Positions 1-7,998 of a stretch of DNA of 64,000 bases are shown in pieces. The notes below the pieces were generated by a model. It saw only the letters and a list, made by a program, of their open reading frames with translations. It made no database searches and was not told the origin of the DNA. Location of the stretch: the NCBI GenBank assembly GCA_012729635.1, contig JAAYCT010000024.1:1-64000 (forward strand), in the 5' to 3' direction. The position numbers and the translations under genes are program-made. How positions within the stretch are numbered: the first letter of the stretch is position 1; each line of letters starts with the position of its first letter. Source of the DNA: Clostridiaceae bacterium (GTDB taxonomy: Bacteria; Bacillota; Clostridia; Saccharofermentanales; Saccharofermentanaceae).

Positions 1-118
1 CAATAGCCTTTGTATTCAATGAAGCGAATGTATCTAAGGGTTCACTCTGATTCGAGCAAGCTGCTACCTGGAAAACCAAAATGCAAGCTAATACCAGTGC
101 AAGTAAGGATCTTTTCAT
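1..118 (-). CDS. Lipoprotein, N-terminal part only (cut by window edge)
   Basis: Thirty-nine codons are visible before the window ends. They read as a lipoprotein signal peptide: Met-Lys-Arg, a hydrophobic stretch of about 15 residues, then a lipobox ending Val-Ala-Ala-Cys at residues 18-21, followed by a polar Ser/Asn/Gln-rich mature start. The protein is therefore expected to be lipid-anchored outside the membrane. The ATG begins one base after the stop codon of the caspase-like gene. Its ribosome site (GGAGGAG) lies inside the last codons of that gene, so the two are translationally coupled. Nothing can be said about the function of the missing part. Confidence 0.75.
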   Translation of the reverse strand, partial: MKRSLLALVLACILVFQVAACSNQSEPLDTFASLNTKAI

Positions 119-119
119 T

Positions 120-2153
120 TTACACTCCTCCCGTCAACATGGTTGACCTGTCACCGCAAATAACAAAGCTTTTCAGACCTGTCCCGGTGAAATAGGGATC
201 CTCCGCCAAAAAAACGCACGCATCTTCGACAGTAAAACCGTCCTCCATACATTCGGCGAAAAGTTCAGTCCACGTGTTTGCAGCGTTGCATGATACAATA
301 CTGGAAAATCCAACGGCTGTCTGCGCACCTCTGCTTACTGCAACTGTTGGCAAATTATTTCCACCTTCGCCACCAAGACCCGTTGAACATGCGACAAACA
401 GAATGAGTTGCATATTGGTTAGATTAAGGCCGGCTGTATTCATCGAATAACTTCTATACATGACATAGTTGTTCGGATCATCATTCAGTACTAACGCTGT
501 GGCGGTCTGATTGCCATAATTGTCGAATTCTACCCATCCATGGCTTCGACTTATAAACATCGCGCTGGAATCGGTATCCAAATAACTATGAATCGTTGAT
601 ACAGCAAAAGCACCCAAGTTTATGTCTGCACTTGAAAAATCGCAATCCTCAAGGTAATCGCGGGTGGGAATTAACCAGGATAAATGGTCATGTCCAGAAT
701 TAACAACCCCGACCAATCTGGCATTTGGCAAAGAACTCAAGTATTCAATAATCAATTCAGGTTTGTTCGGCGATGGAGCGTCAGAGGAATAGAACTTCGT
801 CTTTTGACTTGAATTCCACTCGGTTGGTTCTTTTATAACAACACCATAATTGTTATATGCTCCTTTCATGCATTGTCTAACAAAAGGAGTTGCATCCAAT
901 TTATACCAGCCGACAGTGTCCGGCTCCGCAGTACGAGATGCATTTATTGATGTGTAATCGGGCTTATTGTTCCATGTTAAATTACTTGAGGTCCAACTGC
1001 CAACTACTCTATAGGCCTTAACATATGGTGTCTGATATTCTTTTTTCTTGATTCGAATATATGCATACGTTACTTTTGCGGGAGAGATAACAGAAGGCAA
1101 ATTAAACTTTATATACGTTCTCATTGCGTTCGTGCCCAGTGCTCCACCGGTCCAAAGATTCTCACTCAAATAGTAGTTGGATGTTGGAAACTGTTGGTCG
1201 ACACAGGTATCATATGTGCTTGATGATCCGGTCACCATAACGGATGGATCAACAATGACAGGGTACACCGTATCCACTGCCTTTAGAAATCCGATGTCCG
1301 CAATTATATATATCTTATATCCGTTCTCCATCGCTTCCATATGATAAGACACTGCGTCTGAGCGTTTGCCGTTGGCATCTACCATATACATAGGGGCAAA
1401 CTCGAACACGGTGTTTCCTTTGCCATCGCAGAGGAAAACATCCCCATCCTTTTCTGCCAGCGAAAGACCTTTTACTCTAAGATCAAAAGTAAATGTGGTC
1501 GGAGCAGATGCGGATTTCAAAATGATGTCTTCCTTGAGCACGTTCGTTTTTACTGTATATGCAATATCGATATCTGGAAGAACATCCTCATAAAGGACAG
1601 CGCGATTGTCTTTCGCAAGGTCCTTATAATAATCGGCATCGGCGGTACTTAACGAATCTGATTTTGCCACACCGCCACTGATGCTTGCTGTTGGCATAGA
1701 AAACGATATCTGACACTCGTCTTTTGTCAGCAAAACCGCCTCAGAAACGCGCAGATTCTCGGCGAAAAATGCTCTCCATGAGTTGGCGGTATTGCAATAC
1801 ATATAGCCGGTTTTAGCGGTATTGCAATACATATAGCCGGTTTTATCGGTAACTTCAGTAACCTCATTATTAATATCCTGAAGCTTACCCTCCGAATTCA
1901 CAAAATGAATGTCTTCCGCGTATCCGACATATCGGTACGTTCCGTCTTCTAACCGATACGTTTTACTGTGAAGTTCTCTCATCGACTCAATTTCTTGGAT
2001 TTGAGAAGAATTATCTGTTGTTACTTCATCAGACATTGTTGCATGAAAATCATTAGTCTCTGCCAGAACAGTGCTCATACCAGATGAGAATAATAAGCAC
2101 AATACCAAGCAACAGAGTCCAACTCTTTTCCATGTGTAGCCTGCTATACCCAC
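120..2153 (-). CDS. Secreted DNRLRE-domain protein with C-terminal caspase-like (clan CD) cysteine peptidase domain
   Basis: 677 residues from a GTG start with GGAGG seven bases upstream. Residues 1-31 form a signal peptide. Residues 50-300 are a beta-rich region ending in a 'YPVIVDPS' segment of the kind that precedes DNRLRE modules in Rhs/wall-associated proteins. Residues 305-471 fit a DNRLRE domain (TYIKFNLP, LTWNNKP, GVVIKEP, LIIEY). Residues 478-677 look caspase-like: hydrophobic strand plus SRSHG (His538) and strand plus VACSTG (Cys589), the expected His-Cys dyad. It probably acts outside the cell as a peptidase, or is a degenerate one. A perfect 30-bp tandem duplication doubles residues 104-113. 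No transmembrane or sorting motif follows the peptidase domain. The next gene encodes a lipoprotein and is coupled to it. Confidence 0.7.
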   Translation of the reverse strand: MGIAGYTWKRVGLCCLVLCLLFSSGMSTVLAETNDFHATMSDEVTTDNSSQIQEIESMRELHSKTYRLEDGTYRYVGYAEDIHFVNSEGKLQDINNEVTEVTDKTGYMYCNTAKTGYMYCNTANSWRAFFAENLRVSEAVLLTKDECQISFSMPTASISGGVAKSDSLSTADADYYKDLAKDNRAVLYEDVLPDIDIAYTVKTNVLKEDIILKSASAPTTFTFDLRVKGLSLAEKDGDVFLCDGKGNTVFEFAPMYMVDANGKRSDAVSYHMEAMENGYKIYIIADIGFLKAVDTVYPVIVDPSVMVTGSSSTYDTCVDQQFPTSNYYLSENLWTGGALGTNAMRTYIKFNLPSVISPAKVTYAYIRIKKKEYQTPYVKAYRVVGSWTSSNLTWNNKPDYTSINASRTAEPDTVGWYKLDATPFVRQCMKGAYNNYGVVIKEPTEWNSSQKTKFYSSDAPSPNKPELIIEYLSSLPNARLVGVVNSGHDHLSWLIPTRDYLEDCDFSSADINLGAFAVSTIHSYLDTDSSAMFISRSHGWVEFDNYGNQTATALVLNDDPNNYVMYRSYSMNTAGLNLTNMQLILFVACSTGLGGEGGNNLPTVAVSRGAQTAVGFSSIVSCNAANTWTELFAECMEDGFTVEDACVFLAEDPYFTGTGLKSFVICGDRSTMLTGGV
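1786..1845. repeat. Perfect 30-bp tandem duplication inside the caspase-like gene
   Basis: Bases 1786-1815 and 1816-1845 are identical. The unit is a multiple of three, so the reading frame is kept and the peptide KTGYMYCNTA occurs twice in a row (residues 104-123). The lack of any divergence between copies suggests a recent slippage event or a contraction/expansion-prone site. Confidence 0.95.
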
Positions 2154-2197
2154 ATCTCTTCCTCCCCAAAATAATCAGTTGTTATCTTCTTTTTGTA

Positions 2198-2225
2198 TTA
2201 TACGCTATATAATTGATTGTGCAAC
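2198..2225 (-). promoter_or_regulatory. Candidate sigma-A promoter for the caspase-like gene
   Basis: On the minus strand a TATAAT hexamer (2198-2203) lies 16 bases downstream of TTGCAC (2220-2225). The -10 is perfect and the -35 is weak. It sits about 45 bases before the GTG start and overlaps the 3' end of the doubtful small ORF at 2205-2390. Confidence 0.5.
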
Positions 2226-2390
2226 ATTAGTATCGACTACGCAAAATGTCGCGGTAAGAGGAGAAATTTCACTCATGATCAGCGAGCTTGAAACAACCTG
2301 ATCAATCGAGGATTCTGCATGCGAAATAAGGAGATGTGCACAAAGCAGCGGGAACAAGGCGAGCATGTACTTCCTGATTTTGAAACGCAC
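2205..2390 (-). CDS. Doubtful small secreted protein or gene remnant
   Basis: Sixty-one codons from a GTG (AGGAGAG close upstream), or from an ATG at 2366. The N-terminus is hydrophobic (MLALFPLLCAHLLISHAES) and looks like a signal peptide. The remainder (SSSLIMSEISPLTATFCVV) vaguely resembles the start of small secreted Clostridia proteins, but the ORF stops after about 35 mature residues. A good -10 hexamer for the downstream gene overlaps its end. It may be a truncated remnant or chance. No function is proposed. Confidence 0.2.
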   Translation of the reverse strand: MRFKIRKYMLALFPLLCAHLLISHAESSIDQVVSSSLIMSEISPLTATFCVVDTNVAQSII

Positions 2391-2460
2391 GCTCTCCTAA
2401 AAATGGAAGAATAAACCCATTTTCTGGTTGAAGTTTACCTCAGACATGAGTCTCTCGTTA

Positions 2461-2512
2461 CATTCCGAGAGGAAAAAGCGTGCACCGCATGCGTATCCGT
2501 CCTCTCGGAATG
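2461..2512. repeat. 13-bp perfect inverted repeat with 26-base loop
   Basis: CATTCCGAGAGGA (2461-2473) is repeated in inverted form at 2500-2512. The loop contains a GCATGC palindrome. No T-run follows on either strand, so a simple terminator is unlikely. It lies in the 350-base non-coding stretch 2391-2738 between a minus-strand and a plus-strand gene, where it could be a regulator site or a structured RNA. The rest of that stretch holds only a short GC hairpin at 2597-2612 and no other recognisable gene. Confidence 0.7.
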
Positions 2513-2738
2513 AAAGTAGGCCCTATATGTTTTCATCCTGCCGGTTCAAGTAAAACATCGCACATGGTTGAAAGCAGGCTACCATAAAAAAAGACAAAGG
2601 GCATAGGCCCTTAAAATTACGATTTCAGAGCAATCATTCCGCGGTTCGCACACTATGTTAAAATGGATAAAATTGTCGAAAAGATTTCCCGGGCGTTATT
2701 CTCAACGCGAAAAGGCGAATATAGAGGTAGTGCGATCA

Positions 2739-3527
2739 ATGAAACTGGAAGTTCTATCCGAAATACCCGCTGAACCCTCCCCAAAGACACCGGTGCTGTT
2801 TGTTCATGGCGCCTATCATGGTGCATGGTGCTGGAATGAATTCTTTCTTCCGTATTTTGCGCAAAACGGATATCCCTCATATGCCGTAAGTCTGCAAGGA
2901 CATGGATCAAGTCAAACGGACAAGCGATTAAACGCTTTACGAATATCGGACTTTGTGAAAGATGTCACACAAGTCGCCGGCGATATGCCGATACCGCCGA
3001 TACTGATCGGGCATTCAATGGGAGGTCTTGTTGTTCAGAAGTATCTGGAAAATAATTCGGCACCGTCTGCCGTGTTGATGGCCTCTCTGCCGGTGGGAGG
3101 TATCTTTCGATCAGCGATTCGTATGGCAAAAAATCATCCGTCGGCATTTTTCAAGTCGGTTTTGACGATGGATCTGCACCATTTCATCGGTTCTACCCGG
3201 CTTGCTCGCGAATCATTTTTCTCCGAGGATATGGATCCCAAAGATGTAGACAAGTATTTTTCTCAATTACAAAATGAATCATTTCCGGCATTTCTGGATA
3301 TGTTGATCCTGAACCTTCCTCATCCCCGAAAAATCAATACGCCGTTATTGGTGCTCGGCGCGGAAAACGACAGCGTTTTTTCTCCGAAGGAAGCCGAGAA
3401 GACAGCGAAAGCATATGATGCTCAAATAAGGATCATGGAGAACATGGCTCATGACATGATGTTGGAACGGGACTGGAGAAAAGTTGCGGATCACATTCTG
3501 GACTGGCTTAAGGATAATGGCCTCTAA
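2739..3527 (+). CDS. Alpha/beta hydrolase
   Basis: 262 residues from the ATG at 2739, chosen because AGAGGTA sits just upstream. The frame stays open 84 bases further, but an earlier ATG at 2655 has no ribosome site. The alpha/beta-hydrolase fold is shown by HGAYHGAWCW (residues 23-32, oxyanion region), the nucleophile elbow GHSMGG with Ser93, the acid in GAENDS (Asp211) and the base in NMAHDM (His238). The complete triad suggests an active esterase or lipase-like enzyme. The substrate cannot be read from the sequence. No signal peptide is seen with this start, so it is probably cytoplasmic. It stands alone, with a weak hairpin after it. Confidence 0.85.
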   Translation: MKLEVLSEIPAEPSPKTPVLFVHGAYHGAWCWNEFFLPYFAQNGYPSYAVSLQGHGSSQTDKRLNALRISDFVKDVTQVAGDMPIPPILIGHSMGGLVVQKYLENNSAPSAVLMASLPVGGIFRSAIRMAKNHPSAFFKSVLTMDLHHFIGSTRLARESFFSEDMDPKDVDKYFSQLQNESFPAFLDMLILNLPHPRKINTPLLVLGAENDSVFSPKEAEKTAKAYDAQIRIMENMAHDMMLERDWRKVADHILDWLKDNGL

Positions 3528-3540
3528 AGGTGCCCGGATG

Positions 3541-3561
3541 AACCCATTTTAACCATGGGTT
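3541..3561 (+). terminator. Weak hairpin after the hydrolase gene
   Basis: AACCCAT and ATGGGTT form a 7-bp stem with a 7-base loop, 14 bases past the hydrolase stop. The following TATTTGT tract is only moderately T-rich, so termination may be inefficient. Confidence 0.35.
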
Positions 3562-3751
3562 ATTTGTATCAAAATCAGAGTGCAGTACCGGTGCATAAAT
3601 CGCGCTTTTCGTGGCTTATGCATTGGTGGAGGGAACCTTTTTCGTAATCCGGAGTGAGTGTTATACTTTTATTAGTAATTCATAGAACCCAAAGGAATTT
3701 TCTGCACACGACGCACACCTCGACAATCAACCGCCAAATACAGGAGCGATC

Positions 3752-4258
3752 ATGATGGTAACAAATCACTCAAATAAATCCCCTTTTAGATCAGCGGTCA
3801 TCGCCTCCTCCGTTGCTTTGTTCGCCGTTTTGCTCATCTTTATCGCGATCCTCTATACTCAAGAGATTTTCGGATCAAAGGAAATCGTTTCCGCAACCGT
3901 CACCTATGACGCGGACCCTTATAACGAGGGAAAGAGTGACCCGCACACATATACCATCACGGATGCCGGGGATATTGCTTTTCTGACCGAAACACTCAAA
4001 GAAATCAAGCGACCTCCGGGTGGCGTGAATTGCGGGTTTCGACACGTCGTTCTTCATGTCGTTTATGAAGACGGGCGTAAAGCAAATTTCTATCTTGCGG
4101 GTGACAGTTGCCCGACGATCGCAAAGAACAACCCCGATAACGGTGAAAACCACTATTTTCTTCCTGAGGAGCGACTCTATGAATTTCGAAAGCGAATCAG
4201 CAGGTACATTCCGGAACTGAATGACGACCATAATTGGTGGCTGGAAGCGGTAGGTTGA
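3752..4258 (+). CDS. Uncharacterised membrane-anchored protein
   Basis: 168 residues, with an AGGAG ribosome site a few bases before tandem ATG codons at 3752 and 3755. One hydrophobic helix at about residues 14-35 follows a short basic N-terminus, so the rest should face outward. The outer part starts with a Tyr/Asp-rich strand (VTYDADPY) and contains a conserved-looking core with two cysteines (VNCGFRH and GDSCPT) that could pair. No family was recognised. It is separated by over 100 bases from both neighbours and is probably monocistronic. Confidence 0.6.
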   Translation: MMVTNHSNKSPFRSAVIASSVALFAVLLIFIAILYTQEIFGSKEIVSATVTYDADPYNEGKSDPHTYTITDAGDIAFLTETLKEIKRPPGGVNCGFRHVVLHVVYEDGRKANFYLAGDSCPTIAKNNPDNGENHYFLPEERLYEFRKRISRYIPELNDDHNWWLEAVG

Positions 4259-4360
4259 GATGGATCGTATTGGGTTTTAATGGATCACTCATATTTGAAA
4301 GGTAAAAGATCGCCCACTTCCCCACTCGATCACTGAATAATTGAGACGGAGGTATCTGGA

Positions 4361-5116
4361 GTGAACGAAGGAAAATTCGACGGCAAAGGCAATATCTACG
4401 CGAAATTCCGCCCGACCTACCCGCGGGAATTCATCGAATACCTTTTCGTGAAAGCGCAGATCAACGAACAAAGCGTCATCGCGGATATCGGCTCCGGCAC
4501 AGGCATACTGACCGGCCAACTCCTCGAAAAAGGCACTCGCGTCTTCGCGGTCGAGCCCAATTCCGACATGCGCCGCGTCGCCGAGGAGAACTTCCGGAAA
4601 AATCTTCTTTTTACCTCCGCGGCGGCGAGCGCCGAGCACACCACCCTGCCCGAAAGGAGCGTCGATCTGATCACCGTCGCGCAGGCTTTTCACTGGTTTG
4701 ACCGTGATGCTTTTCGAGAGGAGTGCCGCCGGATCCTGAAGCAGGGCGCGTACGCGGCACTTGTTTGGAACAGCCGGGACGAAAACAGCGCCCTTGTCGC
4801 AGAGAACGATCGGATCAACCGGAAATACTGCCCGGCATTCAAGGGTTTTTCCGGAGGGACCCGGGGGCCTGCGGCCGACGATGATTTTCACGACTTCTTC
4901 ACGGGCGGACACGAGAAAAAGATTTTCCCGAACAACCTTCTTTTCGATCAGTCGGGCTTTATTGGCAGAAACCTCTCCGCATCCTACTCCCTCAAAGAAG
5001 AGGACGAGCAATATGGCGCGTATGTAACCGATCTCGAGGCGCTTTTCGAAAAGCATGCCGTGAACGGGACCGTTACAATGCCGAATTTCACACAATCGTT
5101 TACCGGACGGGTCTGA
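4361..5116 (+). CDS. Class I SAM-dependent methyltransferase
   Basis: 251 residues from a GTG start preceded by GGAGGT at a spacing of seven. Motif I (ADIGSGTGILTGQLL, about residues 43-57) and the following acidic strand end (VFAVEPN) form the S-adenosylmethionine pocket. A 'DLITVAQAFHWFD' segment fits the post-II motif of the small-molecule methyltransferases related to UbiE. The length is normal for the family. The acceptor substrate is unknown. The gene is visibly richer in G and C at third positions than the small genes around it. Confidence 0.85.
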   Translation: MNEGKFDGKGNIYAKFRPTYPREFIEYLFVKAQINEQSVIADIGSGTGILTGQLLEKGTRVFAVEPNSDMRRVAEENFRKNLLFTSAAASAEHTTLPERSVDLITVAQAFHWFDRDAFREECRRILKQGAYAALVWNSRDENSALVAENDRINRKYCPAFKGFSGGTRGPAADDDFHDFFTGGHEKKIFPNNLLFDQSGFIGRNLSASYSLKEEDEQYGAYVTDLEALFEKHAVNGTVTMPNFTQSFTGRV

Positions 5117-5202
5117 TTTCTCCCGGACTGCTTATATGACGTACGATTACGATCTTGTGTTGTCCGGTTATACGCACAGCTAAAAGTGGCGAATCCACGA
5201 CA

Positions 5203-5781
5203 TTAATCCGGAAGTACAGGGGAGAAATCCGGGGACTGAGCCGGTTGCGGGTTGGCCTTTTTCCGCGCATGGATAAAATAAACGACGGCGATAACAAGGT
5301 CCGCACAATAAATGAAACAACCGATCCCCATAAGTACTGCAGCCCGAGTAGTGAGAATATTCTCTTTCCGCATTCGGATACTGCACCCGATCGAGTTGAT
5401 CCCCGTAAGAAGAATCGTGATCAGATCCACGACGACGGCGAACAGAATAAGCCCGATGCCCCACACGCTCATTACCATACCCATCATTCCAATCACGAAA
5501 TGGAAGATATACGCCGGCACCTGGATCCCTTTGACAAGGAGATTGATCTTGGCGGCTTCATAGGCGGTATACTTCCCCTTCAACGTGATAATCAGGTTGT
5601 AGAATATAGTGAACAGAGTACTGACCAGATACACGATGATAAGAGTTTCCACAGTATAATCATAAGATTTTAAATTCATCCATTGATCGAAAAAACTCGA
5701 CGTCACCCCTATAAAAGCAAGAAGGATCAGATAGGCGTAGGGAAATAGTATAAGCGGGATCATCAGGACGTATTTTTTCAT
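5203..5781 (-). CDS. Uncharacterised multi-pass membrane protein
   Basis: 192 residues with about five predicted transmembrane helices (roughly residues 4-27, 44-68, 85-103, 105-128 and 147-168) and a polar C-terminal tail rich in Pro and Ala. It resembles small Clostridia membrane proteins of unknown function (DUF6652-like, from memory). A GGTGA ribosome site precedes the ATG. It is transcribed from its own promoter (5826-5854) and converges with the methyltransferase gene. Confidence 0.6.
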   Translation of the reverse strand: MKKYVLMIPLILFPYAYLILLAFIGVTSSFFDQWMNLKSYDYTVETLIIVYLVSTLFTIFYNLIITLKGKYTAYEAAKINLLVKGIQVPAYIFHFVIGMMGMVMSVWGIGLILFAVVVDLITILLTGINSIGCSIRMRKENILTTRAAVLMGIGCFIYCADLVIAVVYFIHARKKANPQPAQSPDFSPVLPD

Positions 5782-5825
5782 CTTTAATCACCGGAATTCC
5801 TTACATCTCTCGAAAATCTAAATCA

Positions 5826-5854
5826 ATTATAGTAGGAGTAATGAAACGTTCCAA
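5826..5854 (-). promoter_or_regulatory. Sigma-A promoter for the membrane protein gene
   Basis: Minus strand: TTGGAA (5849-5854), a 17-base spacer and a perfect TATAAT (5826-5831), about 45 bases upstream of the ATG. The remainder of the non-coding stretch 5782-6123 is A/T-rich. No other gene or clear structure was seen there. Confidence 0.65.
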
Positions 5855-6123
5855 GATGAAGCCGCTCGTATAGACAAAAGGTATTTCACTTACCAACAAA
5901 CACCGCTGTATACGAATTGTTTAAATAAAATACTGCATTTATTAATTGATAATATCATAAAATGGACTAAAGAGTTGTTTCATCACTGATTTCGGACTTC
6001 CGACCGGATCACTATACGGATTATGGCAGATGCCATATTCCGTCCAAGTAAAAACTGGGTAAGGTCAATATCAGATCAAGAAATGTGGCATCGCCAAGGC
6101 TTAGCAAATACGGAGGAATGCTT

Positions 6124-7149
6124 ATGGGTATCCGAAAAAAAAGATTCTTTGCCATAATTCTGGCTGTTATGTTGGTAGTTGCTTCTGGTTGTATAAATAT
6201 CCGCAGCATAAAGAGTCCCGAAGACGAAGACGAAGACGAAGATTCAAAAATCAATATCTTCGAAGAAGAGGACGAACCGAACAATCCGACGGAAGAAGTT
6301 TCTCAACAGCAACCGACGGGTTTAACCCTGGTTGAATACGACGGCGGCTACTTTTCGGTGATGCTGCCGGAAGGCTGGCAGATCCAGACTATGGGGCAGT
6401 ACACAACCTTCGGTTTTCGCGCCTGGGATCCGCAGAACCCCGACTACGAGATATTCTACTACGGCAATTTGGGACCGTTAAATAAGAGCGAGAACGCTAA
6501 GAACGGCTGGGCGAGTTATTTAGGCAACATGGGCGTTCCCAACGCGGAGCTGAACTACGATGCCCCGGTCGTGTCAATGGACAGCGCGAGCAGCGTTTTC
6601 TATAAGTTTGACGAACTTCAGGCGATGTCGGACAAATACGGTGCCGGCTTCAGCTTTCCCGCGCTGAGTAACCTCTTGCCCCAAATGAGCATTCCGATTG
6701 AAACGGCCTTCGGAGAGGCAACTACGGGTAATTCGATGATGTTCGCCGGGGTTAGCGGTTCGAATGGCGGCGCCTGCGGCGGTATGTTCATGGCTTCACT
6801 TTGGAATACAATTCCATACTATGTGGGCGGCGTCGATATGACTCCCACCGCCGCATTACACTTGGCGGGAATCATCGCTCCGGTCGAGGATTTCCTGAAC
6901 GTAGAGGCAACGCTGACGCAGTCAGTGTTCAGCCTCCGATTCACCGAAAAGTATATTCAAGACGGGATAGCCTACAGCACAGCCGTCGGAGAAGCGGCAA
7001 TGGCAAGCAATGCGGCACGTCAGGCGGTGTTTGACAAAGCAAACAAAGCCTGGAGCGAACATTTCCGGGGCGGCGGATCCGATATAGACATCGATAAACT
7101 AAATGAATTAAATGACTTGCTGGACACAATCAAAGATGCTCTCAACTAG
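6124..7149 (+). CDS. Uncharacterised lipoprotein with acidic linker
   Basis: 341 residues. The ATG at 6124 is preferred over in-frame ATGs at 6085 and 6118 because it lies seven bases after GGAGG and gives a clean lipoprotein signal: basic start, hydrophobic core and lipobox Val-Ala-Ser-Gly-Cys. The mature N-terminus carries an acidic tract (Glu-Asp repeats encoded by tandem GAAGAC units around 6223-6244), a likely flexible tether. The remaining 270 residues look like a folded extracellular domain starting with 'DGGYFSVMLPEGWQ', as in stress-response or PsbP-like lipoproteins. Its function is unknown. It is monocistronic and ends at a shared terminator. Confidence 0.65.
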   Translation: MGIRKKRFFAIILAVMLVVASGCINIRSIKSPEDEDEDEDSKINIFEEEDEPNNPTEEVSQQQPTGLTLVEYDGGYFSVMLPEGWQIQTMGQYTTFGFRAWDPQNPDYEIFYYGNLGPLNKSENAKNGWASYLGNMGVPNAELNYDAPVVSMDSASSVFYKFDELQAMSDKYGAGFSFPALSNLLPQMSIPIETAFGEATTGNSMMFAGVSGSNGGACGGMFMASLWNTIPYYVGGVDMTPTAALHLAGIIAPVEDFLNVEATLTQSVFSLRFTEKYIQDGIAYSTAVGEAAMASNAARQAVFDKANKAWSEHFRGGGSDIDIDKLNELNDLLDTIKDALN

Positions 7150-7248
7150 AAGATAGGGTACATCCCGAATCAGATGGATACAATTTACGGAATAGCCGAC
7201 AGAAGACCCTGCCGGTCACGGGTGTCATCAAATAAGGCGCAAAAATGA

Positions 7249-7272
7249 AAAAGGCGGGTCGCCCCGCCTTTT
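7249..7272. terminator. Bidirectional intrinsic terminator
   Basis: AAAAGGCGGG and CCCGCCTTTT form a 10-bp stem with a TCGC loop. A-runs and T-runs flank it on both strands, so it can end both the lipoprotein gene (plus) and the arabinose operon (minus). Confidence 0.9.
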
Positions 7273-7298
7273 ACGATATCATCACACAGCGAATAAAC

Positions 7299-7988
7299 TT
7301 ATTTCTGCCCGTAATACGAATCCTTCCCGTGCTTCCGGAGGTAGTGCTTGTCTAATAGCGTTTGCTCCATTTTCGCGTCCGGAGTCAAGGCAAGGCAATA
7401 ATGCGCCATCTCCGCGACGTACTCGAGGACCGCGGCGTTCTCGACCGCTTTTTCCGGCGAATCACCCCAGGAAAAGGGGCCGTGATTGCTGACAAGTACG
7501 GAGGGCACCTCGTTCGGATCGATCCCGCGCGTTTTAAACGTCTCAACGATCACCTCGCCGGTCTCCCTTTCATAATCACCGCCGATTTCCTTGTCGGTCA
7601 GAGACCGGGTCGCCGGGATCTCCCCGTAAAAATGGTCGGCATGCGTGGTCCCCAGAGCCTGGATATCTTTTCCGGCCTGCGCCCAAATTGTCGCCCATTT
7701 CGAATGCGTGTGCACGATCCCGCCCACCCCGAAAGCCTTATACAGCGCCAGATGGGTGGGGGTGTCGGTGGAGGGGGAAAGAGACCCCTCCACCACGTTA
7801 CCGTCAAAATCGACGACCACCATATCGGAAGGCTTCATCTTGTCGTAAGATACGCCGCTGGGCTTAATGACGACGAGCTCTCCGGAGGTATCCAGAGCGC
7901 TCACGTTTCCCCAGGTAAACAAGACGAGGCCGTACTCCACGAGGAGCAGATTTGCCTTAAAAACTCTTTCTTTCAGTTCTTCCAGCAT
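7299..7988 (-). CDS. araD: L-ribulose-5-phosphate 4-epimerase
   Basis: 229 residues, the usual length for the family. It converts L-ribulose 5-phosphate to D-xylulose 5-phosphate, the last step feeding L-arabinose into the pentose phosphate pathway. The zinc ligands of class II aldolase/epimerases are in place: HTHS (His93, His95) and SNHGPF (His169), matching the positions known from E. coli AraD. TWGNVSA near residue 26 and the phosphate-binding KPSG (42-45) also match. It lies 10 bases after araA with its own AGAGGT ribosome site and is the last gene of the operon. Confidence 0.97.
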   Translation of the reverse strand: MLEELKERVFKANLLLVEYGLVLFTWGNVSALDTSGELVVIKPSGVSYDKMKPSDMVVVDFDGNVVEGSLSPSTDTPTHLALYKAFGVGGIVHTHSKWATIWAQAGKDIQALGTTHADHFYGEIPATRSLTDKEIGGDYERETGEVIVETFKTRGIDPNEVPSVLVSNHGPFSWGDSPEKAVENAAVLEYVAEMAHYCLALTPDAKMEQTLLDKHYLRKHGKDSYYGQK

Positions 7989-7998
7989 ATAAGGACCT

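Noticed and set aside
2583-2612. Hairpin plus T-run on the minus strand as a gene terminator
   Set aside because: No minus-strand gene lies upstream of it, so it was kept only as an observation and not listed as a terminator.
4289-5095. 268-codon open frame on the minus strand
   Set aside because: Shadow of the methyltransferase gene, whose motif I and GGAGGT site decide the strand.
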